From Rhizobium lusitanum (GTDB lineage Bacteria > Pseudomonadota > Alphaproteobacteria > Rhizobiales > Rhizobiaceae), in contig NZ_CP050308.1 of NCBI RefSeq assembly GCF_014189535.1, positions 1,959,501 to 2,023,500 of the forward strand: 64,000 nt of DNA. Direction: 5' to 3'. Shown one piece after another: positions 1-10,648 of this stretch. Within the stretch, counting starts at the first letter, position 1, and every line of letters starts with the position of its first letter. The position numbers and the translations under genes were made by a program. The notes beneath the pieces are model-generated. The model made no database searches and was not told where the DNA came from. It saw only the letters and a program-made list of their open reading frames with translations.

Positions 1-935
1 TTGCCGGGCTTTACACCGGCGGCTGGTACTATGCGACGACGATGGTGAAGGCGAACGTGCTCAAGGCGCTCGGCCAGCAGAACGACACCGGCATTTCAGG
101 CGAATGCGCCGACATGGCCTTCAGCGGCTTTCCCTTCTCGATCGGTCTCTCCTGCTCCAAGGTAAGCGTCGACAACCAGACCAGAGGCGTTTCCACAGCC
201 TTCGGCAATCTCCAAGCCTCGGCGCCGGTCTATCAGCCGAACCATATCGCCTGGACGTTGAAATCGCCGACGGAATTGCGCACCGCGCAAGGCCTGAGCG
301 TGTCGGCAGAATGGACCGATCTGCAATCCAATCTCGTCGCCAAGGGTCGCGGCATCGAACAGAGCCAGACCGTCATCGACGGACTGAAGGCCGGCATCGT
401 CTCCTCCTCCACCGGCCAGAGCGCCGATGTAACCGCCGATCATACCGAGATGCATGCGCGCCAGAATGGCGAGGATCTGGAGCTGGCGATCGGCATCGAA
501 AACGCCAACGCCACCATCAAGGATTTCCCGCAGGTTCTGCCGACGGCCTCCACAAGTGCCAATATTACGCTCACCGGCAAGGCTGGCATGCTCGACGGCA
601 GCGACAGCAACGGTCTTCATGGTGCCGCCGGCGTGCTGCATCAGGCCGTCATCGATATCGGCGATGGCCGCGTCATGACCCTCTCCGGGCCGTTCAATTT
701 CGATGATCAGGGCCTGCTGTCCGGCCAATTCAAGCTGGAGATCAATCAGATCGGCCCCTGGGGCGACAGCCTGAAGGCAACGATCCCCGCCGCCAAGAAT
801 ATCGTCAACACCGCCACCAAGCTGCTGAAGGCGCTCGCCAGCGGCAGCGATAAGGTCTCCGTCGACCTCACCGCCGATCGCGGTCGCCTCTCCCTCAGCG
901 GCTTCATCCCGCTCGGGAAGATCCCGCCGATTTGA
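1..935 (+). CDS. DUF2125 domain protein, 5' end missing
   Basis: The reading frame is open from the first bases of the window, so the start lies upstream; about 310 residues are visible. The first visible residues (AGLYTGGWYYATT) look like the end of an N-terminal membrane anchor, and the rest is a long beta-rich region with no catalytic motif that I can recognise. This matches the DUF2125 family, envelope proteins of unknown function common in Rhizobiales. It ends with a stop at 933-935, 39 bases before the convergent tyrC gene. Family assignment is from recall of the sequence pattern, not from a search. Confidence 0.8.
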   Translation, partial: AGLYTGGWYYATTMVKANVLKALGQQNDTGISGECADMAFSGFPFSIGLSCSKVSVDNQTRGVSTAFGNLQASAPVYQPNHIAWTLKSPTELRTAQGLSVSAEWTDLQSNLVAKGRGIEQSQTVIDGLKAGIVSSSTGQSADVTADHTEMHARQNGEDLELAIGIENANATIKDFPQVLPTASTSANITLTGKAGMLDGSDSNGLHGAAGVLHQAVIDIGDGRVMTLSGPFNFDDQGLLSGQFKLEINQIGPWGDSLKATIPAAKNIVNTATKLLKALASGSDKVSVDLTADRGRLSLSGFIPLGKIPPI

Positions 936-943
936 GGATCAAC

Positions 944-967
944 GCCTTCTCCTCAAGGGGAGAAGGC
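944..967. terminator. Hairpin between convergent DUF2125 gene and tyrC
   Basis: A 9-bp perfect inverted repeat (GCCTTCTCC at 944-952 and GGAGAAGGC at 959-967) lies between the two stop codons. Neither strand has a clear T-run after it, so it may be a bidirectional terminator or simply a dispersed rhizobial palindrome. Confidence 0.4.
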
Positions 968-974
968 AAAACCG

Positions 975-1904
975 CTACTTCTTCGCATCCAGCGCATGAC
1001 GTCCAAAGTCCGGCGTATCAACATCCTGGCCGGCCTCAACGATCGAGCGGCGGATGGCGCGGGTGCGGCTGAAGAGTTCGAATATCTTGTCGCCCTCGCC
1101 CCAACGGATCGCCCGCTGCAGCGAGGAGAGATCTTCCGAGAAGCGCGACAGCATTTCCAGAATGGCATCGCGATTGTGCAGGCAGATATCGCGCCACATG
1201 GTCGGATCGGAGGCGGCCAGTCGCGTGAAGTCGCGGAAGCCGGAGGCGGAATATTTGATCACTTCCGATTCCGTCACCGTCTCCAGATCATCCGCCGTGC
1301 CGACGATGTTGTAGGCGATGAGATGCGGCAGATGCGAAACGATCGCCAGCACCTTGTCGTGATGGGCGGCATCCATTTCGTCGACGCGCGAGCCGAGGCT
1401 TTCCCAGAAATGGCGAAGCCTCTTGATCGCCTGTTCATCCGTGCCAGGAATCGGCGTGAAGATGCACCAGCGGCCTTCGAACAGGCCGGCAAAACCGGCG
1501 TCGGGCCCGGATTTTTCCGTGCCCGCAATGGGATGGCCAGGAATGAAATGCACATTGCCGGGCATATGCGGCTGCATTTGCGCGATGACTGAGGCCTTGG
1601 TCGAGCCGACATCGGTGACGATGGCGCCGGGCTTCAGATGCGCGGCAATCTCCTTGGCGACGCTTTCGGACGCACCGACCGGCACGGAGACGATGACGAG
1701 ATCGGCGTCCTTGACCGCCTCAGCCGACGACGGCGTGTAGCGGTCACCGAGCTTCAGCTCCTCTGCGCGCTTCAGCGTCTCGACGCTGCGCGTCGAGATC
1801 ACCACTTCCTTGGCAAGGCCGAGGCGCTTGATATCATGGGCTATCGAAGAGCCGATCAGCCCGATGCCGATCAGCGCGATCCGGTCGAACTGAACGCTGC
1901 TCAT
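975..1904 (-). CDS. tyrC: Prephenate/cyclohexadienyl dehydrogenase
   Basis: The 309-residue product oxidatively decarboxylates prephenate (or arogenate) using NAD(P), the committed step to tyrosine. A Rossmann glycine motif GIGLIG is at residues 13-18, DVGSTK at 98-103 and the family signature HPIAGTE at 124-130, containing the catalytic His. The length fits the dehydrogenase domain alone, with no ACT regulatory domain. Its ATG overlaps the hisC stop by four bases (ATGA), so the two are translationally coupled. Whether it prefers prephenate or arogenate cannot be read from the sequence. Confidence 0.92.
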   Translation of the reverse strand: MSSVQFDRIALIGIGLIGSSIAHDIKRLGLAKEVVISTRSVETLKRAEELKLGDRYTPSSAEAVKDADLVIVSVPVGASESVAKEIAAHLKPGAIVTDVGSTKASVIAQMQPHMPGNVHFIPGHPIAGTEKSGPDAGFAGLFEGRWCIFTPIPGTDEQAIKRLRHFWESLGSRVDEMDAAHHDKVLAIVSHLPHLIAYNIVGTADDLETVTESEVIKYSASGFRDFTRLAASDPTMWRDICLHNRDAILEMLSRFSEDLSSLQRAIRWGEGDKIFELFSRTRAIRRSIVEAGQDVDTPDFGRHALDAKK

Positions 1905-3010
1905 GCCTTGCGACCCATAAATTCGGTCAGCGTGTCGATGACGCCGAGATTGGCCTCTTCCGTACCGATGCTGATGCGCAACGAGTTCGGGAAGCCGTAA
2001 GACCGCACCGCGCGTACGATATAGCCGCGGCTGGTGAGGAAGTCGTCAGCCTCGATGGCGCTCTTGCCCTCAGCATCGGGGAAGTGGATGAGAACGAAGT
2101 TGGCGACCGACGGCGTCACCTTGAGGCCGATGGCTTCGAGCGCCTGCGTTACCTTGCCGATCCACAGCATATTGAATGCCACGGCCTTTTCCGTGAACGC
2201 CTGATCGCGAACGGCGGCGGCCCCCGCGGCAATGGCGCCAGCATTCATGTTGAACGGACCCCGTACACGGTTCAGCGCATCGATGATCTCGGCAGGTGCG
2301 TAAACCCAGCCAACACGCAGCGCTGCCAGACCGTAGACCTTGGAGAAGGTGCGGGTCATGACGACATTGGGGTTGGCGGAAACGAGCTCGAGGCCGGCCT
2401 CGTAGTCGTTGCGGCGCACATATTCGGCATAGGCGGCATCGAGCACGAGGATGACATGCTTCGGCAAGCTCGCCTGCAAGCGACGAATTTCGCTGACCGG
2501 GACATAGGTGCCGGTCGGATTGCCCGGATTGGCAATGAAGACCATCTTGGTCTTCTCGGTGACGGCGGCGAGGATAGCATCGATATCGACCGTGCAGTCC
2601 TTTTCCTTCACGGTGACCGGGGTCGCGCCAGCGGCCTGAATCTGGATCTTGTAGACCAGGAAACCATGCTCGGTGATGACGGCTTCATCGCCCGTACCGA
2701 GATAGACATGGCAGAGCAGGCCGAGCAGCTCGTCGGAACCGTTGCCGCAGAGGATGTTGGCCGGGTTCAGCCCATGCACGTCGGCGATCGCCTGGCGCAA
2801 TTCCTTGGCCTGCCCGTCCGGATAGCGCTCCAGATTCGTCGCCGTTTCCCGGAAGGCCTCGATGGCCTTGGGGCTGGCGCCGAGCGGCGTCTCGTTCGAG
2901 GAGAGCTTGAACACCCGCGCCACGCCCGGCGCATGCTCCTTGCCCGGCACATAGGCAGCGATATCGAGAATGCCAGGACGCGGGACGGGCTTGCTCATTT
3001 CCATGCTCAT
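1901..3010 (-). CDS. hisC: Histidinol-phosphate / aromatic aminotransferase
   Basis: This 369-residue class II PLP aminotransferase converts imidazole-acetol phosphate to histidinol phosphate and often also transaminates prephenate or phenylpyruvate. SSNET is at residues 37-41, NPGNPTG at 161-167, DAAYAEY at 191-197, and the PLP lysine K224 in TFSKVYGL; R232 binds the substrate carboxylate. An AAGG sequence eight bases before the first ATG supports the start, although in-frame ATGs two and four codons later are possible. Coupling to tyrC suggests a working role in aromatic amino acid transamination. Confidence 0.9.
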   Translation of the reverse strand: MSMEMSKPVPRPGILDIAAYVPGKEHAPGVARVFKLSSNETPLGASPKAIEAFRETATNLERYPDGQAKELRQAIADVHGLNPANILCGNGSDELLGLLCHVYLGTGDEAVITEHGFLVYKIQIQAAGATPVTVKEKDCTVDIDAILAAVTEKTKMVFIANPGNPTGTYVPVSEIRRLQASLPKHVILVLDAAYAEYVRRNDYEAGLELVSANPNVVMTRTFSKVYGLAALRVGWVYAPAEIIDALNRVRGPFNMNAGAIAAGAAAVRDQAFTEKAVAFNMLWIGKVTQALEAIGLKVTPSVANFVLIHFPDAEGKSAIEADDFLTSRGYIVRAVRSYGFPNSLRISIGTEEANLGVIDTLTEFMGRKA

Positions 3011-3113
3011 GGGATCGACCTTGGGAAGCGCCGGAAAAGACCGGCTTTAAACACCCCGTCGCATTAAAGCGGATTGACGAATTTGTCGAGTGTTTGCGCG
3101 GCGGGAGATGGCG

Positions 3114-3857
3114 TCACACGCCGTCGCGCGTCGTCGGTATGCCGCGCGGCGCCAGCACCGGCACGAAGACGCGGCGCGAGGCGCGGACCGCAACCGGCAG
3201 GCCCTGATAGAGCCGCTTCTGTGCCTCGACGATGATAACACCGGAAAAGGCCGGCCAAAGCGTGCGTCCGACCCGCTCGAAAGCGCGCCGGAGGCTCAGG
3301 ACCGTACGCAGCTTCGAGGGCGGAAAGAGCAGCGCCTCGGCTGTCGCCCCAGGTGTGAAATTGGTCTCGCGCAGCAACGAGGTGAGCTGGCCGCGCGAAT
3401 AGGGCCGACCGGAGCCAAAGGGCGTGTGCTCCATGCGCGCCCAGACGCCCCTGCGGTTCGGTACGACGATGACCAGTCGGCCGCCGGGCGCCAGTACCCG
3501 CCACAATTCCTTCAGCGTCTCGCGCGGGCTCTCGGCGAATTCCAGCGAATGCACCATTAGCACTCGGTCGATGGAACTATCGGGTAGCGGCAATTCCTCG
3601 TCGAAGATCAGCGCCGTCGTCGACGAAGAATCCATCGGCCAGTTCACTGCCCCCTGCCCCGCCGGCATGAAGGCGAAGGTCCGCTCGGTGTCGGCGCGGA
3701 AGCGGTCGAGATAGGGAACGGCATAGCCAAGACCGACAAGGCGCTCTTCCGGCAGGCGCGCCCAGATCGAGGATAGTGCCATGGTAATAGACTGCTCCGC
3801 CAAGCGCCCGAGCTCGGAATGATAGAATTGGCGGAGGTCGACGATATCGGCGTGCAT
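3114..3857 (-). CDS. Class I SAM-dependent methyltransferase
   Basis: The 247-residue product has a partly degenerate SAM motif I ([10 protein letters not shown], residues 41-50), an acidic post-motif region ([20 protein letters not shown], about 86-105) and motif III ([14 protein letters not shown], 122-135). The substrate is unknown. I chose the ATG at 3855-3857 because residues before it in the longer frame look non-conserved and overlap the promoter region of the divergent gloB gene. It shares a 91-bp intergenic region with gloB. Confidence 0.8.
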   Translation of the reverse strand: MHADIVDLRQFYHSELGRLAEQSITMALSSIWARLPEERLVGLGYAVPYLDRFRADTERTFAFMPAGQGAVNWPMDSSSTTALIFDEELPLPDSSIDRVLMVHSLEFAESPRETLKELWRVLAPGGRLVIVVPNRRGVWARMEHTPFGSGRPYSRGQLTSLLRETNFTPGATAEALLFPPSKLRTVLSLRRAFERVGRTLWPAFSGVIIVEAQKRLYQGLPVAVRASRRVFVPVLAPRGIPTTRDGV

Positions 3858-3948
3858 CGTCTCAAATGTTATCAGTCGCCCGTTGGACTTCAAGGCCGAA
3901 CCACCTACATTTCGAATCAACCCCCGTGAAATGAGGACGATTTCGACC

Positions 3949-4719
3949 ATGAAACCTTTGGAATTAGAGGTATTTATCTGCCGCTCCGACAACTATGGCG
4001 TCCTGGTCCATGATCCCGAGACCGGTTATACGGCATCGATCGACGCGCCCGAGGCCGGTCCCATCCTGGCGGCTGCCAAGCGCCGCGGCTGGACGATAAC
4101 TCACATCTTCACCACCCATCACCACACCGATCATGTCGACGCCAATCTGGCGTTGAAGGAACAATTCGCCTGCGAGATCATCGGCCCGACCGGTGAAGCC
4201 GTCGCCATTCCCGGCCTCGACCGCGCCTATGGCGACGGCGATAGCTTCGAGTTCGGCGAACACACGGTCAACGTCATCGAGACACCAGGCCACACCGCCG
4301 GCCATATCTGCTACCACTTCGTCGATGACAAGCTGCTGTTTGCCGCCGACACGCTGTTCGCGCTTGGCTGCGGCCGGCTGTTCGAGCGCCCGGCAACGGA
4401 CATGTGGGCGTCATTGCAGAAACTTGCCGTGCTGCCGGACGAGACGGCGATCTATTTCGGTCACGAATATACCCTGTCCAACGCCCGTTTCGCGCTGACG
4501 ATCGACCCCGACAATGAACGGCTGAAAACTCGCGTCGCGGATATCGAGGCGCTGCGGGCCGAAGGCAAATTCACCATTCCAACGACGCTGGCGCTGGAGA
4601 AGGAAACCAACCCCTTCCTGCGCGCCACCGATCCGTCGATCCGTCGACACCTCCTGATGGAAAGCCGCAGCAACGAAGAAGTTTTTGCCGAAATCCGCAA
4701 GCGCAAGGACAATTTCTGA
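3949..4719 (+). CDS. gloB: Hydroxyacylglutathione hydrolase (glyoxalase II)
   Basis: The 256-residue metallo-beta-lactamase fold enzyme hydrolyses S-lactoylglutathione to lactate and glutathione, detoxifying methylglyoxal in the cytoplasm. The dinuclear metal site is complete: THHHTDH at 56-62, PGHTAGH at 113-119, D134 in AADTLF and GHEYT at 171-175. The ATG at 3949 has a purine-rich GAGGACG site 11 bases before it and yields the normal family N-terminus; the in-frame ATG at 3931 is less likely. The stop overlaps the next start by one base. Confidence 0.93.
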   Translation: MKPLELEVFICRSDNYGVLVHDPETGYTASIDAPEAGPILAAAKRRGWTITHIFTTHHHTDHVDANLALKEQFACEIIGPTGEAVAIPGLDRAYGDGDSFEFGEHTVNVIETPGHTAGHICYHFVDDKLLFAADTLFALGCGRLFERPATDMWASLQKLAVLPDETAIYFGHEYTLSNARFALTIDPDNERLKTRVADIEALRAEGKFTIPTTLALEKETNPFLRATDPSIRRHLLMESRSNEEVFAEIRKRKDNF

Positions 4720-5147
4720 TGCGGCCGCAAGAGATCATCGACGCGCTGTCCATGCAGCCGCATCCGGAAGGTGGCTGGTATGTTCAGACATTCCGGGACG
4801 ATCACGGCGGTGCGCGCGGCCATTCCACCGCGATCTACTACCTGCTGCAGGCGGGCGAACGCTCGCATTGGCATCGGGTGCACGATGCCGCCGAGGTCTG
4901 GCACTATTATGCCGGGGCGCCTCTGGCCCTGCATCGCTCCGCCGATGGCAAGGCGAGCGAGACGATCGTCCTCGGCCTCGACCTTCTGAAGGGCGAGCGC
5001 CCGCAGGCGATCATTCCCGCCGACTGGTGGCAGTCCGCCGAAAGCCTCGGCGACTTCACCCTGGTCGGCTGCACCGTCGCGCCGGGTTTTGAATTTTCCA
5101 GTTTCGAGATGGCACCTCCGGATTGGAAGCCTGAGGCGGCCGGCTGA
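4719..5147 (+). CDS. Cupin, DUF985 family
   Basis: This 142-residue protein opens with a HPEGGWY motif (residues 14-20) and has the double-stranded beta-helix pattern of the DUF985 cupin family, including SHWHRVHDAAEVWHYYAG with potential metal-binding histidines. The family has no firmly assigned reaction. TGATG overlap with gloB shows co-expression, so a role in handling a reactive or sugar-derived metabolite is possible, but that is inference. Confidence 0.85.
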   Translation: MRPQEIIDALSMQPHPEGGWYVQTFRDDHGGARGHSTAIYYLLQAGERSHWHRVHDAAEVWHYYAGAPLALHRSADGKASETIVLGLDLLKGERPQAIIPADWWQSAESLGDFTLVGCTVAPGFEFSSFEMAPPDWKPEAAG

Positions 5148-5210
5148 ATATTTGATCATTCATTGACGCGACAAGCGGCCTGGGGCGGCCACGTGCATCT
5201 GCCGCCTTGA

Positions 5211-6437
<1,227 letters not shown>

Positions 6438-6460
6438 CAAGTCGGCTTCGGGCGTATGAA

Positions 6461-7366
6461 CTACGCCCGTTCCGCCGCTTCCGCCTGCGCCGCCCCACCA
6501 CTATTGCGGCGCAGGATCATCCGGTGCGCGGCCAGAACCGCGCCGCCGGTAACCAGCAGGCAGGCAAGCGCGATACCCCAGCTCGGTTCGGCAAAGCCGA
6601 AAAGGATTAGGATCAGCGTCGATAGCAGCGGTGCTGCATAGCTCGCAGCACCGAGAATCTGGATATCGCCGTTCTTGACGCCGTAATCCCAGGCATAGAA
6701 GGCGGCCCCCACCGGAAAGAACCCGAGCCCCAGCACCGCTGCCCACTGCGATGCCGTGTCCGGCCAGATCGTGTCCTCCAGGCCGAGATGGCAGACCAGG
6801 GAAAGGGCAGAGGTCGCCATGCAGAAGATGGTGACGACATCTGTCGATACCGCATCGAAGCGGCGGGTGATCAGCGAATAGCCGGACCAGGTGAAAGCGC
6901 AGAGGAAGGCAGCGCCATAGCCGATCGCATAGGCGCCCTCGAAGTGAAATCCGTTACGGCCGACGATCAGCACCGTACCGGCAAGCCCCATCAGCGCCCC
7001 GACCATATGATACCAGCGCAGCCGCTCACCCGGCAGCAACGTCGAACCGACAACGAGCAAGAGAGGCCAGAGATTGGCGATCAGTCCAGCTTCGACCGGA
7101 GGCGCCCGGCGCAATGCCGTGAAATAGAGGAAATGATAGCCGAACAACCCGGCGATACCGATGATCCAAACCTTGGCCGGCTGGCGCAGCAGGCGCAGGC
7201 GTTCAGGCTTCAACGCGAGAACGACGATACCGGGGATGCTGCCGATGGCGAAACAGATGGCGAGCAGCTGGAACGGCGGCATCTTGCCGGACGCAACCGT
7301 CAAGAGCGCCAGAAACGACCACATCACAATAGCCGTGAAACCCGTCAATGTCGCGCGAAACGTCAA
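6461..7366 (-). CDS. DMT-family exporter (EamA, YddG-like)
   Basis: The 301-residue product has ten hydrophobic segments in two EamA repeats, typical of drug/metabolite exporters; FGYHFLYFTALRRAPPVEAGL is close to the YddG-type aromatic amino acid exporters. The first in-frame start is a TTG at 7364-7366 preceded by a GGGGG-rich stretch. The gene converges on the broken esterase gene, 23 bases apart. Substrate is not determinable from sequence. Confidence 0.85.
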   Translation of the reverse strand: MTFRATLTGFTAIVMWSFLALLTVASGKMPPFQLLAICFAIGSIPGIVVLALKPERLRLLRQPAKVWIIGIAGLFGYHFLYFTALRRAPPVEAGLIANLWPLLLVVGSTLLPGERLRWYHMVGALMGLAGTVLIVGRNGFHFEGAYAIGYGAAFLCAFTWSGYSLITRRFDAVSTDVVTIFCMATSALSLVCHLGLEDTIWPDTASQWAAVLGLGFFPVGAAFYAWDYGVKNGDIQILGAASYAAPLLSTLILILFGFAEPSWGIALACLLVTGGAVLAAHRMILRRNSGGAAQAEAAERA

Positions 7367-7414
7367 CTCTGCCCCCGGTCCGTTGCCGCGGGCATCTCCG
7401 CCGCGAAAACTCGC

Positions 7415-8191
7415 TTAACTGCCGTATTTCACGGCGGTGATCGTCACGGTCCCATATTGCGTCGGGATGCGGACGTAGACGGGAGCATATACATTCATGA
7501 CCTCGGCCTTGGCAAACCAGATCTCCATGGCGTCGCTCTTGGCGAGATAGACATAATCCTTGCGCGTCGACTTATAACCGCTCTTCGGCGTGAAACGGAC
7601 ACCGCAGGCGATCGTCTTGCCCTTGAAACCCTCCGTCGAGAACGGATGCGATCCCTTCGGCGACAGTTTCAGATCCATCCGCATCTCGCCATCGAAGACG
7701 GACAGCGTCTGATTGCACAAATTGAGATTGGGGGTCGCGGGGAAAATCATGCCGGAAATCGGGTCAAGAACCGATTTCAGATCGCCGCCGCCGAGCGGAA
7801 TCCAGCTCGCCGGCCGATTCGGCTCCGGCGTGATCGTGTTCGAAGTCACATTACCGTCGGTATAGGCGACGTCATAGGTGCGTTCCCGTTTGCCGCTCTT
7901 GTAGTAGAGCGTGTAATGCGTCGCCTGCAGCTTGTTGTCGCCGACAACACCGGTCACGTCGGTTCTCGCATCGATCGAGGTGACGAGATTGGCAAGACCC
8001 GATGAGGTGATATCACCCCGGATGGTGAACTGCTTGTCCTTGACCTCGGTCTTGAAGTCCGCCCTTGCGATCGGAAGACCGGCAAGCGAGACGCGGTATT
8101 GGGTTTCATGCCGCACCGGATCAGCCGACGCCGCCAAGGGCATCGACGCCATCAACGCCGAAACAAGGAACCACTTCCGAAAACAAACCAT
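7415..8191 (-). CDS. DUF3108 domain periplasmic protein
   Basis: The 258-residue product begins with a signal peptide ([16 protein letters not shown]) followed by a beta-rich DUF3108 domain, a family of unknown function in Proteobacteria. I prefer the ATG at 8189-8191 over the TTG six codons upstream because it places a charged n-region directly before the hydrophobic core. The divergent rpmB promoter lies just upstream. Confidence 0.8.
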   Translation of the reverse strand: MVCFRKWFLVSALMASMPLAASADPVRHETQYRVSLAGLPIARADFKTEVKDKQFTIRGDITSSGLANLVTSIDARTDVTGVVGDNKLQATHYTLYYKSGKRERTYDVAYTDGNVTSNTITPEPNRPASWIPLGGGDLKSVLDPISGMIFPATPNLNLCNQTLSVFDGEMRMDLKLSPKGSHPFSTEGFKGKTIACGVRFTPKSGYKSTRKDYVYLAKSDAMEIWFAKAEVMNVYAPVYVRIPTQYGTVTITAVKYGS

Positions 8192-8305
8192 CACCGAAGC
8201 CTTCAACAAAGAGCAGGCAACATATATAGGCGCTTTGTGCGCTTGCTGCGACCATCAGAAAACAACAGCTTTTTGACGGAATTGCGGGAAAGCTCAAGGT
8301 TTGGC

Positions 8306-8334
8306 TTGACGCGGACAGCTGCTCTGACTATAGA
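8306..8334 (+). promoter_or_regulatory. Likely sigma-70 promoter of rpmB
   Basis: TTGACG (8306-8311) and TATAGA (8329-8334) are separated by exactly 17 bases, close to the rhizobial housekeeping consensus, giving a leader of about 85 bases before rpmB. Confidence 0.7.
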
Positions 8335-8428
8335 ACCGCAACTTTCCAATTATGGCCTGTTGGATTGCGTGCTGGGTTTTGCCTGGAACGACTTTTCAAT
8401 GGCCAAGAAAAACAAAAGTAGGTGTTCC

Positions 8429-8740
8429 ATGTCCCGCATGTGCGAATTGACCGGCAAGGCCGTCCTCGTGGGCAACAATGTCAGCCACGCCAACAACAAG
8501 ACCAAGCGTCGGTTCCTTCCGAACCTCTGCCAGGTCACGTTGATTTCTGACGTTCTTGGCCAGCGTTATCGTCTGCGCGTTTCCGCTGCAGGCCTCCGTT
8601 CGGTCGAGCATCGCGGCGGTCTCGACGCTTTCCTTCTGAAGGCCAGCGAAACCGAACTCAGCCAGCGTGCCCGCTTGCTGCGTCGCCAGATCATCAAGAA
8701 GACCGCCGAAGCCGCTGTTGCTGCTGCTGTAGCCGCCTAA
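8429..8740 (+). CDS. rpmB: 50S ribosomal protein L28
   Basis: The 103-residue basic protein of the large ribosomal subunit has the L28 signature [20 protein letters not shown] and [11 protein letters not shown], ending with an Ala-rich tail ([10 protein letters not shown]). An AGGTG site at 8420-8424 fixes the ATG at 8429; the frame is open further upstream but without family similarity. It stands alone between a good promoter and an intrinsic terminator, so it is a single-gene transcript. Confidence 0.97.
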   Translation: MSRMCELTGKAVLVGNNVSHANNKTKRRFLPNLCQVTLISDVLGQRYRLRVSAAGLRSVEHRGGLDAFLLKASETELSQRARLLRRQIIKKTAEAAVAAAVAA

Positions 8741-8774
8741 GCTTCTGCACTTCTGACTATCATACGGGCTGAGA

Positions 8775-8807
8775 GGCTTGCACGGATCATCTCCGGGCAA
8801 GCCTTTT
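8775..8807 (+). terminator. Intrinsic terminator after rpmB
   Basis: GGCTTGC (8775-8781) pairs with GCAAGCC (8797-8803) and is followed by TTTT. Confidence 0.75.
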
Positions 8808-8831
8808 CCCATGTCCGGTTTTTCACTCCAA

Positions 8832-8862
8832 CTGGTGGCATCTCCCAGGATAAAAAAATGCT
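8832..8862 (+). promoter_or_regulatory. Possible preQ1-I-like riboswitch over the yhhQ start
   Basis: CTGG (8832-8835) can pair with CCAG (8845-8848); loop GGCAT (8837-8841) can pair with ATGCT (8858-8862) across an A-rich linker (8850-8857). This is an H-type pseudoknot with the layout of class I preQ1 riboswitches. The start codon is inside the second helix and the AGGA ribosome site abuts the first, so ligand binding would block translation. The gene served is a queuosine-precursor transporter, which fits. The loop is one to three bases shorter than the examples I remember, so this is only a candidate. Confidence 0.35.
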
Positions 8863-9496
8863 TATGAAATCACGTTATACCCTTGCCTATGTTCTGCTGA
8901 TGACGCTCGTCGTCGTCGCCTCGAACATCCTCGTGCAATATCCGCTGCAGGCGACGCTCGCCGGCATCAATCTTGCCGACATCCTGACCTGGGGTGCTTT
9001 CACTTATCCCGTCGCTTTCCTGATCACCGACCTCACCAATCGTCAGTTCGGCCCGAAGGCTGCACGTAGGGTGGTGTTCGCCGGCTTCGTCGTCGGTGTC
9101 GCGCTCTCCTTCGTCACCGCCCAGCCGCGCATCGCGATCGCTTCCGGCTCGGCCTATCTCGCCGGTCAGCTCCTCGACATCTCCGTGTTCAACCGCCTGC
9201 GCCGCATGGCCTGGTGGCGCGCACCGCTGTTCGGCTCGCTGGTCGGCTCGCTGCTCGACACCCTGATCTTCTTTTCCTTCGCCTTTGCGCCATTCTTCGT
9301 CTTCTTCGGCCCGAACGATCCCTTCGCCATCGACTGGGCGCCGATCCTCGGCGTGTTTTCCACGTCGGCTCCGCGCTGGATTTCCTGGGCGATCGGCGAT
9401 TTCTCAGCGAAAATGACGGTCGGCCTCGTCATGCTGCTGCCCTACGGCGCACTGATGAACCTGCTGAAGCCGGCCCCGCAGGTGCCGACGGCGTAA
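8858..9496 (+). CDS. yhhQ: Queuosine precursor transporter (VUT family)
   Basis: The 212-residue inner-membrane protein has about six hydrophobic segments and the family motifs NLADILTWGAFTYPVAFLITD (near residues 39-60) and NRQFGPKAAR. Members import queuine or 7-deazaguanine precursors for queuosine tRNA modification. The ATG at 8858 lies eight bases after AGGA; a second ATG at 8864 is too far from that site. It is separated from rpmB by a terminator, and its own leader can form a pseudoknot. Confidence 0.88.
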   Translation: MLMKSRYTLAYVLLMTLVVVASNILVQYPLQATLAGINLADILTWGAFTYPVAFLITDLTNRQFGPKAARRVVFAGFVVGVALSFVTAQPRIAIASGSAYLAGQLLDISVFNRLRRMAWWRAPLFGSLVGSLLDTLIFFSFAFAPFFVFFGPNDPFAIDWAPILGVFSTSAPRWISWAIGDFSAKMTVGLVMLLPYGALMNLLKPAPQVPTA

Positions 9497-9520
9497 GCAA
9501 CTGCCACGACAAATCCATGG

Positions 9521-9546
9521 AAGCCCGCGCAAGTCGCGGGCTTTTT
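9521..9546 (+). terminator. Intrinsic terminator after yhhQ
   Basis: AAGCCCGCG (9521-9529) pairs with CGCGGGCTT (9535-9543), followed by TTT. It ends at the stop codon of the convergent lipoprotein gene. Confidence 0.8.
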
Positions 9547-10562
9547 CAATTCTGGCTGACCAGCCTTTCGTCGCGGAGGCGGAATTCCAGCATCAGGCCG
9601 CGCTGCAGGATCGAATGATTGTCGTCGGAGACCATGATCAGATGGATCGTGCCGTCGGCCGCGCGGAAGGCGTCCAGCCCTTCCATATTGTCGATCTGGT
9701 AGCTGGAATTCGCCTCGAAGATGACCGCGCCATCCACGACCGCGCCCGGCCTGATATCCGCCCCTGCGATGCGGCGGATGCGCATGCCGATGCCATGCGC
9801 CAGATCGAAGCGTCGCTCCAGGAGCAGCAGGTCGCCATCCGGCAGAAACACGCCGTCGCTTGCGTCGAAATCGTCGCTATGCCTTACCGTGAATCGGCCC
9901 TTCAGCGGCCCGTCCAGGATCGCCGCCAGCATGTTTCCCTGAGCGTCCAGACTGTCTTCCGCGACGATCACCGTAGCACCCGAAAGCGGGCTCGATTGCG
10001 GCGCGATCATCAAGGCTTCCAGACTGCGGTTGGCGCGCAATTCCTTTCGCGGGATCAGGATCGGAATGGAGCCATCGGGCGGTGATGTCTCGAAGCCGGG
10101 GTCCGGATAGGTATCGACCCGGTGATATTGCTCATAGCTGACGAGCACATGGTCGCCCTTGAGCACCAGTCCCTCCGCATCCATCGCGCTCTTGCCGGTA
10201 TCCGTCTCGCCAAGACGATCGAGCATCGGCATGATCCGCACATCGGCGATGCCCTTCAGCCTCCCCTCCCCGTCACGCTCGACGGTTCCGGTCAGCCAGT
10301 GGCCGGTATCCAGCACCGAGACGAAACGACGCTGGTCCGGGCGGAAGCGGATAGCGGAAATGGCACCGAAGAGGGGATTGGCGGAGCTGAGTTCCACTCC
10401 ACCCAGGAATTCGAGCGCCCCGAACCGTGTCAGTCCAGAACCGGGTTTGAATGCGGAAATCGCCGTCGCATGGATGTCCGCCACCCCGCCTTCCGGCGTG
10501 TCCATGGCGGCACAGCCGGCGAGCAGCATCACGAGCATGGTCGCGCGGCAGAAGCGTTTCAT
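9546..10562 (-). CDS. Esterase-like phytase-family lipoprotein
   Basis: The 338-residue product starts with a lipoprotein signal ending in the lipobox LAGC (Cys17), so it is probably membrane-anchored in the periplasm. The remainder resembles the 'esterase-like activity of phytase' family: a beta-propeller-like series with DTGHWLTGTVERDGEG, DAEGLV and DNMEGLDAF. The substrate is unknown. It is on the same strand as cobT, 86 bases downstream of it. Confidence 0.8.
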   Translation of the reverse strand: MKRFCRATMLVMLLAGCAAMDTPEGGVADIHATAISAFKPGSGLTRFGALEFLGGVELSSANPLFGAISAIRFRPDQRRFVSVLDTGHWLTGTVERDGEGRLKGIADVRIMPMLDRLGETDTGKSAMDAEGLVLKGDHVLVSYEQYHRVDTYPDPGFETSPPDGSIPILIPRKELRANRSLEALMIAPQSSPLSGATVIVAEDSLDAQGNMLAAILDGPLKGRFTVRHSDDFDASDGVFLPDGDLLLLERRFDLAHGIGMRIRRIAGADIRPGAVVDGAVIFEANSSYQIDNMEGLDAFRAADGTIHLIMVSDDNHSILQRGLMLEFRLRDERLVSQN

Positions 10563-10648
10563 GGGCTCTCACGGGGCCTGTGGGATCAGGACGGCAGTAG
10601 CACGAACACCGGCCCGAACGGCCGATGCTGGGGACAAGCCTAAGGCGG

